NCBI GenBank assembly: GCA_014621425.1 | Contig: JAANBB010000006.1 | Coordinates: forward strand, 344,106 to 408,105 | Length of the DNA: 64,000 bases | Origin: Cylindrodendrum hubeiense | Taxonomy: Eukaryota; Ascomycota; Sordariomycetes; Hypocreales; Nectriaceae | Direction of reading: 5' to 3' | Shown here: positions 47,479 through 58,564 of the stretch, piece by piece | How positions within the stretch are numbered: the first letter of the stretch is position 1 | How the letters are laid out: every line of letters starts with the position of its first letter | Notes under the pieces: generated by a model | The model's database searches: none | Told to the model about the DNA's origin: nothing | Seen by the model: the letters and a program-made list of their open reading frames with translations, nothing else | Made by a program: the position numbers and the translations under genes

Positions 47479-49082
47479 TTTAAAGCTAGTTGATCAACAC
47501 ACAAATATATAAAAAAGGCATTACCAGCTTAGCGAATATTATACTCTGTTTAGTTACCAAATAGCCTCATAGAACAACTGGGATAATGGATATATCTAGT
47601 TAAAAGACAGCGGGATATAACATTATTAAATATAGATATCCAGTTCTATATCTACTATATTCCATTTGTCACCTTCAATTACCCTACAGGATACTCAACC
47701 CCCTCCCCCACAAGAAAAAAAATCAGGCATTACATTATAGAGGTTTGTGCTAATTTTAGCATATCAGCAAGTCTAATAATATAGTTTATAATTCCATTAA
47801 CTAATATGTAAGCTTATAGGGCTTTCAACTCCATAATAAGTCAGCTCACATAAGTCTCCTATCTATGTGATTACCACCTATTCCGAGCTATAAGATACTT
47901 TCGGCCTCCCGGTAAGTCTATAGATATAACTAAAAGTTCTTCTTCTCACTCTTATTCTCTAACCAATACTTCTCACTCTTATTCTCTGACCAATACTTCT
48001 CAATAAATCCTACAAATCCCATATAAATACCCCACCACACTAGCAAAGACAGGGATATAAATTCATTAAAAAACAATAATTTAAAGGATTCATTAATATT
48101 AAGAAGATAAAAAGAAGAAAAAAATATATAGCTATAAGTACTAGACTTTATAATATAACTATAAAACGTTTTAAGTATTAATAGTAAATATTAAAAGTAT
48201 ATATATTAGGTTTATTATTCGGTAAGTATTAGGAGTTATTCTAATTAACAGGATTGTGATTAGCTTAGAATTAGAATTTAAGATAATAACTATAAGAAGA
48301 AAAGCAAAAAAATATTAACACTAACCTAATATTACCTATTCCCCAGGCATTTAAGCTAAGTTAATATTCAGACTAGTAGAGAGAAAAAGAATACTATTAT
48401 ACTCTAGCTTTTTATTCCCTATAATAGAGAATAATATAACTTTAAATATTACTAATTAAACTTGATCTTTTTTTTAATTATAAGTGATCAAAATTATCCT
48501 ATTTTTCTATATATATACCTCATTTACACTATAGAACCATTTATCTATATCCTAGAGTTTCCTATTATTATTTATAAAGTTTATAAGATTATATATATTA
48601 TTAATAAGGTTTAAAGTCATATCTAGAGGAAATATAAAGTAATCCTAGAAGAGAAGGTTAACGTAATTATTATAGTAATAGATATTATCCTGGGAATTAT
48701 TCATAATCAGGCTAGATTAGGTGACTTTCTATTCCCACCACTAATAACTAATCTAATTCTATATATTAAGCCCCTAAAAACAAATAGATTATAGTACTAT
48801 ATTTGTGATTATAATATCAGAACTAAGTATAATATCTAGCATTACTATTATCATAAATATATATAGAAAAATAATTAGGAAAAGAGTAATAATATTAAAG
48901 AGAAATTAAAAGAGCTATATATAGTTCTATAGAGAGAGAGTATATATTATTAATAATTTTTCAAAAATCATAAAGCTAGTCAGTGATTTAAGATAGGGAG
49001 GGTTATTAAATTACTAATTAGACAATACCAAGCACTCAGACTAATAGAGAGTGTAATAGAACAGTTAATAAGAATACACTAG
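47479..49082. other. AT-rich, RIP-like degenerate repeat DNA
   Basis: Extremely AT-rich with stops in all frames. It probably contains the left flank of an older element into which the LTR retrotransposon inserted. No conserved protein segment could be identified with confidence. Confidence 0.5.
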
Positions 49083-49471
49083 TATAACATTCTAACTACT
49101 ATATACAGGTAAAGATATAGGATAGGCAGGAATATATTAGGATATAATCCAAGTAGACCAGGACATATACTAAACAAAGGGGTCACGGGGTCTAATAATA
49201 TATAAACAGGAGTATCTGTATAATCAAGTCTGTTAATAGATAAGGAATATATCTATCTAAAGTAAACTAGTTTATATATATAATTAGTAGAGTGACTAAG
49301 TAACAGAGTATTATAATCTATAGAGCAATACATTCCTAGAGTACTATCAGTCCCTAGTATATTATTCCTTATATAATTAATCTAGTATATCTAGCCTATA
49401 ATAATAAAAGAAAAAGTAGGTTATAAATTATTGCCAGTAATGACCATCTAGTCACTATATGAGCTATAATA
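49083..49471 (-). repeat. LTR (3' of retrotransposon, RIP-mutated)
   Basis: Aligns along its length with 56569-56953, for example GTAGGCAGGAATATGTTAGG against ATAGGCAGGAATATATTAGG, and the shared GACCAGGACATATACT. It is much more AT-rich than the other LTR, with C-to-T and G-to-A changes (TGTAAC end now TATAAC). Confidence 0.8.
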
Positions 49472-52400
49472 TAATATCTCCCTTCTATTAATCTTATTCT
49501 AAGGTTATATTATTAGACTAACTATTTTATTTCTTCTAGTTAATATAACTTGTTTTTATAAATATTTAGGATATTATACTAATATAATATCTAACTACAT
49601 ATCTAAAATTTCACTCCACAAAGATACTGAATCTAATACTTTGTCTTTTACTATTACCATAATGGGAGATTTAGCTAATATACTATATACAAGGTATTTT
49701 CAAAATAGAAAGTATTATCTTATGTCTAATAATTTTACATAATATAGTAAGTATATTAAGGGTTATAAGATATATAATAATATTCGGGTAGCTTCTATTT
49801 ATAGGTTTCTTTTATTCATGTCTCTATTTTGTTAGTACTAATATAGTTTTTTAGTAATAAAGTTAATCAAATAAGAAAAGAAACTTGAGAATAATAAGGG
49901 TAAGGTAAATAATGATTTGTTAAAGTTTTATAGTGAGCTAGTTATATTATAGTTGTAAATGGTGATTATTATAGGTCAGTTAGACTAACTTTATAAAATA
50001 TAGAAGAAGGTAAAGGTAAAGTATTCTAAGATAGTATATTAAGATCTCTAAGGGTTAGATAAAGAGAATAGATTAGTTTAGGTATTAGATATCTAGGAAT
50101 AGATTATAGTTTAGGACTTATAGTCTATGAATATTCCTAATAATATTAACTAGTTATCCTTAAATTTAGGTATATTTAACGGGCTTAATCCTTTATATAA
50201 ATCTTCTAGTATTATATTTAGTAAAACTCTTTTAGAAGGTATTATATATAAGTAAGGTTTTTAGGTGGTTTCTATATATTTTCACTATCTGGGTAGTTTT
50301 TCTATTTTATAAGGTATTCTATTTTTCTGTTAATAATTCTTATCTTATGAATTTTCTTAACTTTGTGCTCTTTCAGGCTATTAACTTTAATCTCAGATTT
50401 ATTATTAAACTTAGTATAAATCGTATCTTTAACTATCTCAAATAATAAGATATAAAAAACCGGGTAAAGTCTAACTTTTAATAGTAGATCTAATTTATAG
50501 TTATTTTCTAATATTTTTTATAGAATTTTATAAGGTCTGATATATTTATAATCTAGTTTTTTATTTATATGTATTATTATAATATTTTTTATGGTAAGAT
50601 AAACTATATCTCTCTCTAAAAAGGATAGTCTCTTTATCTATTTTGGATTATAGTATTTTTTTATCTAGAATCTGATAAATTCAAGTTCTATTTTTATTTT
50701 TTAGTATAAGTCCTTGAGTTATTCTAATATGAGGATCACTTTGGGGTTAACTAAACCAGATTAGCTTATTTTATAGGTTTTAGTATTGAATCCAAAATTA
50801 GTGAATATTAGGGTGAGTTTTGTACTTTTATTCTTAGCTATATTATAACTTAACTGTGCGATCAGGAGCTTTTTAACCTAGTTATCTTGTTTGTAATTAA
50901 TATAATAATAAAGGTATTATTCTAATACTTAGTTTATTCATTCTATTTGGCTGTCTATTTAGGGTCTCTAAGTAGTAATAAGTCAGTAGTTCAATCCTAT
51001 ATGTGATATTAAGGCTTGTTAGAATTTGGATGTGAACGGGGGTCCTCTATCGGAGAGTATTTCCAAAAGTAGTCCGTGAATACTAATAATATTCTGTAGA
51101 AATATATAGGTAAATTGTTTAATATCTATTAATTCCTAGTAGGATATAAAATAGGAAAATTTTATAAATCTGTCAATAATGACTAGAATGCTATTATAGA
51201 AGATATCCGTGGCTAGGTCTCTAGATAGGGGTAGTTTAGTAATAAAGTCTATTATAATAAAATCCCAGAATTACTCAGTAACTAGAAGAGGTTATAGTTC
51301 TCTATATAGTTTATATTGTTTTATAGTAGACTTATAGTATAAATTATATTGATTAATAATATCCTGTATTATTTTCTTTATCTTAGGAAATTAATATGTT
51401 AATTTAACTCTATTAAGGGTTTTATTAATCCCTTAATATCTATATAGGAGATATTTATAAACTTTCTATATTAAGTTAAGGTATAGGTCTTCTAGTACTT
51501 GGAGTTTCTTGCTTTTATCTTCTAATAGTAGTTTATTATTAAACTTCTAAATTTATTAGTATAATAGATTATTAGGTTTAACTTAGAATATTATACTAAT
51601 AGTTCTACTTAATATATATTTATTATAGTATTAGATAGTATATTTAATAGTATTAATAAGACTATATATATTATATATCTCTATAACCTTATTATATAGG
51701 GTATTAATATTACCATTATATAATCTATCTTTATAAATATCTTTCACTATCCTATATTCTAATCCTTCTAGAATAATAATATATCTATTCTAGTATCTGA
51801 CTTTTCCTATCCCTCCTCAATACTAATCCATAAAATCTATTACAAGGCCTATTTCTCAAATCCACTAAAGGTATTCAGGTTTTAGTCTTATCTTTTATAT
51901 AGTAATAATATATTACTATTCCAGGTATCTTTCTATATTAAAGCTTAAGATCTAATTATTAATTTAGACCTTATCTTTATCAAAGTCAGATTGTCAGCTA
52001 ATAATGTCTATATAGCCATTCTCTGTACCTTTAATATGGATAATAATATAATTAAACTTAAATAAGTATTTAATATATCTAAGTTATTATCTATTAAATT
52101 ATTAGGTAATAGTAAAGTGTGAGATATTCTTATAATTAGTAAAGACCTTAACTTTATATTTACTTTTAAGGAGGTAATATCTAAATTCCTTAAATATATT
52201 AACTATTATAAGGAATTCTTTATTATAAATAGGATAGTTAAGTTTAGTACTATAGTATTTATATAAGAAGAAGGTAATAGGATATAATATCTTTATATTA
52301 TCCCTTTATCTAATCTAAGTATTTTAAGTAAAGTCTGAGAAATCGGTTTTAAGCTTAATTTGTCTATCTAGATTAAATATAATTAGAACTGATTTACTTA

Positions 52401-55400
52401 GGATTATTTCCTTAATTATATTAAATACTTTTTCTATAGTGGTATTCTATTAAAATAGTTCTCCTTTTTTTGTAAATTGTATTAGTAATATAATATATTT
52501 ACTAAAGTTTTTTAGGAATTATTAATAATAATTTATAAATCCTAGGAATAACTAAATATCTTTTAAGTATTTTGATTATAATTATTTACTAATTACTGTA
52601 ATTTTTTTAGGATCTATCTTAATCTAGTTATAGGAGATTATATATCCTAGAAATTTAACTTCTTAAATGTGAAAATTACTCTTACTTAATTTAACTAAGA
52701 GTTTAGTATCTTATAGTACTTTTAGTACTATATAGATATATACTATATATTCTTCCAGAATATCTAAGAAGATAAGGATATTATCTAAATAGTATATAAT
52801 AAAGATATCTAGATACTCTTATAATATATTATTAATTATTTATTAGAATATTGCCAAGATATTAATAAGGCCAAAGAGCATCATAAAGTATTCAAAGAGT
52901 CCAAACTTCATCCTAAATGTGGTTTTCTATTTATATCCTTTTTTAATTTAGATAAGGTTATATATACCTTTTAGATTGAGGGCTGTAAAGATCTTCTTAT
53001 TATAGAGGTGATCCTTAAGTTCTATGATAAATAGGAGTGATATTCAGTCTTTTAGGGTAATATTATTTAACTGTCTATAATCCACAACTAGTCAAAGCTT
53101 GTTATTTTTCTTTAGAATAAATATAACTAGATAACTAGTAGAGGATTTGGATATTTATATAAATCCCTTCTTAAATATATCTTTAATATACTCTTTAAGT
53201 ATATTAAGTTATATAATTATCAGATTAAATATAGGATGGAATATAGGGCTTATTCTATCTTTTAGTTCAATTTTATAGTCTTATTAATTGAATTCTAATA
53301 ATCCGATCTTAAGTTCTTTCTTAAAGAGAGCTTTATAGATTTAGTATTATATTAATATATTCTTTAAGTGTTCTTCTTTAAGTATTTTCTTTATTTCTTT
53401 AAGATCTTTATTTAACTATATAAATTATTATTAAACTTAGCTAATAACTTATTAGAATTATCATTTCTATCCTTTATAATATTTATATTATATTCTCTTA
53501 GGGGATATAAAGGGGGGTTTTTTTTCCTCTATTTTATAATCTTTATTATTATTAGATAAGGTTTAAGATCTCTCTTCTTCTAAGTTATATCTATCAATAT
53601 TAGAGAGTATATTATCAAAATCAATTTATACTTAGCTAGTCCTCCAGTTAATATTCAGATTATATTTCTTAAGTTATAGGTATTTAAGGACGAGATAGTA
53701 TTATTAAATTAGTAGAATATTAAGGGAGATTTCTTAATTTTTTCTATTAATAAAAACCTTTAGGTATAAAACTATCTGGCTAATCTATCTGTTATTATAT
53801 TAAAAGAAACCTCCTTTTAGGTTCTGTATTAAATATGGTTTCTTTTTGTCCTTCTATAATAGCTTGAGTGTATTAACTATTTTGGGGTTAATATAATTAC
53901 CTTTTACTTTACTATTTACTATTATAGTGAGTTCCACTCTCTAAACTTATATTAATATTTCTAGGGTCTTTCTTTTCCCTATTTTTTATATTGTATTTAG
54001 AGTCTTTTCTGGGGGTGGTTCTATTTCCTTGGTTATTATGTGTGCTTGTTATTTTTCTATAGGTAGTAGTGATTGTTTTTCTAATTGGAAGTTAATTCTT
54101 ATCCTGAGTTTAGTGATATTAGTTTTCCTGTTCTCTAGGCTTATTATTCTTGGGAGTTCTATTAATCTAGCTTAGTTTTCCAGGCTTAGTTAAACTTATT
54201 AGTATCTTTTTTATTCTTAAAGTTAAAATTATATTAAATTATATAGTTAATATATAAGAATTCTATCTAGGTTTCTATGATATGAATTTTATAGTCTTGG
54301 TTATTATATAAGTAAGCTTTATCTAATTTATATAGGGTATTTTTAGTATTATATTTATACTATTTCCTAATCTTAGCTTATTTATAAACTTGATATTTAA
54401 GTATAATATAATTATATACTAATACTTTAGGTTTTATATATATAGGGGGAAATATCTTTCCCTTATCTTTTAGGGTAATCACACTAATATTACTAAATCA
54501 CTTAGTGATATAATAGTACTTTAATTCCTTATAAAGATAAGGTTAGGTAATAGGTCCTGATTAAACTTATATTAGATAATATTTATTTAGTATTTTTTCC
54601 TTTTTATATATTTTATATATATATATTATATAGTTAGTCTAAGAGATCAAGTTATAATTATCATGATCTGGTAATATTTAAGGGTTATTAAGATAATGTA
54701 ATAAGGGTAATATATTAACTGGGTTTTGCCCTTCTTTTATATTATAAGCGCGGATATAGATAAGTTTATTATTATATAGGTTTTATTATTCTTTTATTAG
54801 GTCCTTATATATTTTCGTATTATTTTCTTATTATCTTATTCTATCTTTATTATAGGTTTAATATCTATTATCTTTTAAGTCTAAATATATAATTAAATTA
54901 GTTATAATAATATTATCTGACTTAGGATATTTATTAGCTAGTATAATAATATTATTATTAGAGATAAGGAAATTAATCTTATATACTTATTTAGTCTTTT
55001 CTCTGAGTTATAAGTATGGTATTCTTTCTATTTAGGTATAGAAGTTTTAGTGGATTTGGTTATTAATTTCTTATTATTTAGTGATTTTAGTATTAAGCTC
55101 TTTATTAGTAAGTGATAGAGTTTTAGAATTAGGCTATCTATTTAGGATATTAATCTCGGATTTTCTATCTTGGGGANCTCTATCTNTTCTNATTATTNTN
55201 ATTATTNGTTCTCCTTTATTANTAGGGGGTANTTACTTACCTATAGGAACTGNAGTCTACTTNGGATTCTTNTTCCTNTTNCTNGTTATTANTNTGATTA
55301 TTCTAANAGNTATNTAGNGTTTATTATCCTTGANTATAGTNTTAATATATCTANTANTANGGATAGGTTTNAANTTCTAATTNNTATTAGTNTANGTNTA

Positions 55401-56568
55401 NTTATTTTTAAAGTATCTGAACTTNCNANAATTATAATATTAAACTTTAGAGTNATCNTTTNATANTATACNTATCTCTATAGATNCTNAGTCNNTTCTA
55501 TANGAGGTATTNATTTNTNANTTCTTNCNCTNATTAGNTTTCTTACCTTTNNAGTTATTATTAAANATANTANCTTCTTTATNAGACTTCTTTTCTTATT
55601 ATCTTTNAAACTNTTAGTNATCNAGTTNTACTATAAGTTAGATAATTATATTAAATATATTTAANTTTNAGCTAATTATTANATCCTTGATTTCTAACTT
55701 AANTNNTNNATAGAATATTAAGATAAAGGCTTATTCTCCNTATTCTTTNAGATANACTGTATTATTNTNNAAGTNANTANTATAGCTTNANANTAAGCCT
55801 TTNTACTCGANCTTNCTAAGTCTTTTTTCTATAGCTTTCTTTTTNTNNNTTAGGCTNAATATTCCTNTAAGTTCTCTNTTCAAATATNATATAGGAGTTA
55901 TAAGGNTTANNGTTNGNNTTAGNNTTANATCTATTATAGGGATTATTAAGGAAATCTCTCATAAACAGCTTGAACTAGGTAAGAGCTTTATCCTTTAAGA
56001 ATCCTATAATATACCTAATCTTATTTTTATCCTTAAAAAACTAGATAGGATAATAGCTTTAGAATGTCCTGAATTACATAAAGAAATTCTATAACTTTAT
56101 TATAGAACTATTATAGTTATTTAGTTTATGAGGTCTGAGAATTTCTCCTATATCTTTTCCGCAAATAATAAGGGAATTAAACTAGATAATATAATCCTAA
56201 TAGAGACCTTTCTACTTAATTAAGTCTTTATAAAGTATTATATTTTACTTAATAAATAGGGTAACTTAGTCAGTTAGTATCTTCAGCTCCTTAATCCTAG
56301 TATTCTTATTATACTCGGTTATTGTAAGTAATTCACCGATTTTATCAAAGAGTTATTTATTCTACCTCTTAACATATTCAAGTTCTTCTCTCAAGACTTC
56401 ATTATCATCAGGGTCCGGCATATTATCATCGTCCTCCACGAGGGGCTAAGCGGTGAGTTACTCATCCGTGGTGGGGATATCCCTAGGAGTGCTAGAAGCC
56501 ATTATTTTGACTTATTCGAAATATTGCTCAGATCGACATGGTAGTACACTGAACAAGAACTATCAACG

Positions 56569-56953
56569 TGTAACGTTCTGGCTACTATATACTGGTGAGG
56601 GTATAGGGTAGGCAGGAATATGTTAGGATATGATCCAAGTGGACCAGGACATATACTGAGCAAAGGGGATCACGGGATCTGATAATATGCAAACGGGAGT
56701 GTTTATATAATCAAGTCTGTTAATAGCTAAGGAGCTTAAGACTCTTATCTAATATACTAAATAAATATATATATACTAGATCTATTGTGATAGATTGTGA
56801 GGTGCGTGGGATCATAGCGATCCATGGATCGTGACGATCCAGGATCGTGGGCACGATCCTTAGCGGCACGCTCTATGTGTGATAGGCTGGAAAAAGTGGG
56901 TATGTCATAGTTCTGCCGGTTATGACCGCCTGGTCTCAACCTGGGCCGTGACA
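56569..56953 (-). repeat. LTR (5' of retrotransposon, better preserved)
   Basis: Bounded by TGTAACG... and ...CCGTGACA on the plus strand (TG..CA). It contains a palindromic GGATCGTGACGATCC-like block (about 56815-56860) with repeated CGATCC motifs. It is less mutated than the left LTR. Inside it, on the minus strand, transcription would start toward gag. Confidence 0.75.
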
Positions 56954-57640
56954 TATTAGAAAACTAGAAAAAGAACAATCTCTGTAACTTATACACTAAC
57001 TAAAAAGATATTAACTAATAGACTTACCAAAACCCTCTTAAATACAGTATTTAAGGCATTTATATAATAACTTAACCTTATTAATATAAAAGATAAACTA
57101 CAAGAAAAGCATCAACTTAAAGACATCACAATTATAATTAACCAGCTCTAATTAGACCTCAAATTAACTTAGAGACAGGAGCCAGAACTGGAATAACCCT
57201 GCCTAATAGTGATAACCATACCTACCCTTATATATTAAGGATCTGGGACTTCCCTATAATCAGAACATAATAACTCACTCCTTAGTACAATAGTTAGAGC
57301 TACTATAAAACTAAGTCATACTATCTAAGAAGATAAGGCCAGTTAGTATTAACCTCATCTAATAATAATAGTATTACTAGACCAAACACTAAAGATTTGG
57401 ATATCCGAAAAATCAGGGTCTAGGAGGGAGCCAGTTTCCTTTTTACACACTAAGAATGCCCTCACATAAGATTATTATCCCTAATACTAAAATCACACCC
57501 TATACAATAGCTCTGACCGTTACATAACATAGCGGCTAGAACTACTATTATTTTTACAGAAAACCCGATTCAAACCCCATCACAGATATTATTTTTACTC
57601 CTTCTTATAACTCAAGATACCAAGAAATTCACAGTTAAAG
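56954..57640. other. AT-rich repeat flank of the retrotransposon
   Basis: Low-complexity, stop-rich DNA continuous in character with 47.5-49.1 kb; probably the other half of the sequence interrupted by the retrotransposon. No gene. Confidence 0.4.
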
Positions 57641-58260
57641 GCCACATTTACGGCTTTAACTAGAGGGGTATGTCAGACCAACAAGACAGTCTAGCCAGGA
57701 TGACTAAGGAAAGAGGGGTCGGGCATCACAGCCTCGGGAGCCCGGAAGGGCAGACATCATGATCATAGTCAACGCGATACAAGCAGTCAGAAATAACAGT
57801 CATAACGCTGTTATTATCATCAATTCAATTACCCTATTTGGGCCCCTCAAATACATCAATTTCCCGCTGTGTAATACACAGCAACTCGGTCCGCGACCCC
57901 TTAATTACTAGGTCACGTGTCCGACAAGATGCGGGTCCGGACTGTGGATCTACGGGTCCGAGCCCCGACCTCCGGGCTATTAGCAGCTGGCCCCGGCTCC
58001 GGCCGGAGTCAGCCATTGTACCTAGATTCCCTTAGCTGTAGACACCAGCCTAGCACGTCGTCTTGCCCTTAGGGGATTTTGTGGGCACCTTTGGTGCCCT
58101 CACGACGGTAATTAATACAACAACAACAACAACAACGTCACGACTAGCAAATAGGCGATCGAGGTCTTCAGGGTCCCGGCCTAATGAAAGACCCTTTCGT
58201 TCCTAAAGGCATTATACAGTAACAATAACAACAACAACAACAATAACAGCGGCACCCCGT
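57641..58260 (+). mobile_element. Less-mutated repeat remnant with two AAC-rich tails
   Basis: GC content rises sharply. A plus-strand frame reads RGMSDQQDSLARMTKERGVGH then GSPEGQTS and stops at about 57765. It is followed by an AAC-rich tract at about 58116-58137 and another at about 58219-58247, each after similar 3'-UTR-like text (GCATTATACAGTAACAATAAC). Repeated AAC/AAT tails are usual at the 3' ends of fungal LINE (Tad-like) elements. This is therefore a probable 5'-truncated LINE end, possibly two in tandem. No reverse transcriptase is seen. Confidence 0.4.
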
Positions 58261-58564
58261 TGGTAGATGAAACTCCAGGGCGGATTGAACAAAGTGTGGT
58301 TCCCACTCACACAAACGAAACCACACCATAGGGTGTGGAGGTCTTGCTGGTACCTGGGGTTGGGGAGCCGGGATGCGAAGAATGTCCAAAGAGCTAAGGA
58401 GCTTATCAGGGAGAGGTATCCAAAGTCAAGATACCTTTTGACAGTTCACACCAAAAACATGGAACAAGGAACCGAAAGTTGATCCATTGCTAAGTTTGCC
58501 ACATGAATAAGACGAGTAAGCTAAACATCCTATATACGGAGGGTTATGTTGGCGCCTTATACTG

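Larger units (their letters stand above)
49083..56953 (-). mobile_element. RIP-degraded Ty3/gypsy LTR retrotransposon
   Basis: About 7.87 kb, read on the minus strand, with an LTR at each end (49083-49471 and 56569-56953). Order from the right LTR: a gag-like start at 56502 (MASSTPRDIPTTDE then stop), an N-rich tract (55177-55930), reverse transcriptase around 52770-52960 (KTTFRMKFGLFEY, LFGLINI and YYLDNIL, where the family has YLDDIL), and integrase core around 51010-51090 (HGLLLEILSDRGPPFTSKF). RT before integrase marks Ty3/gypsy. Stops are TAA/TAG where the family has Gln or Trp, i.e. transitions as made by RIP. No intact ORF remains, so it is not autonomous. Imperfect flanks ACTAG/ATTAG may be the target duplication. 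Confidence 0.85.

Noticed and set aside
55081..55664. Frames rich in undefined residues
   Set aside because: Created by N bases in the degenerate gag region; the element is on the other strand.
56757..56954. 65-codon frame inside the right LTR
   Set aside because: Lies within an LTR, and contains no known domain.
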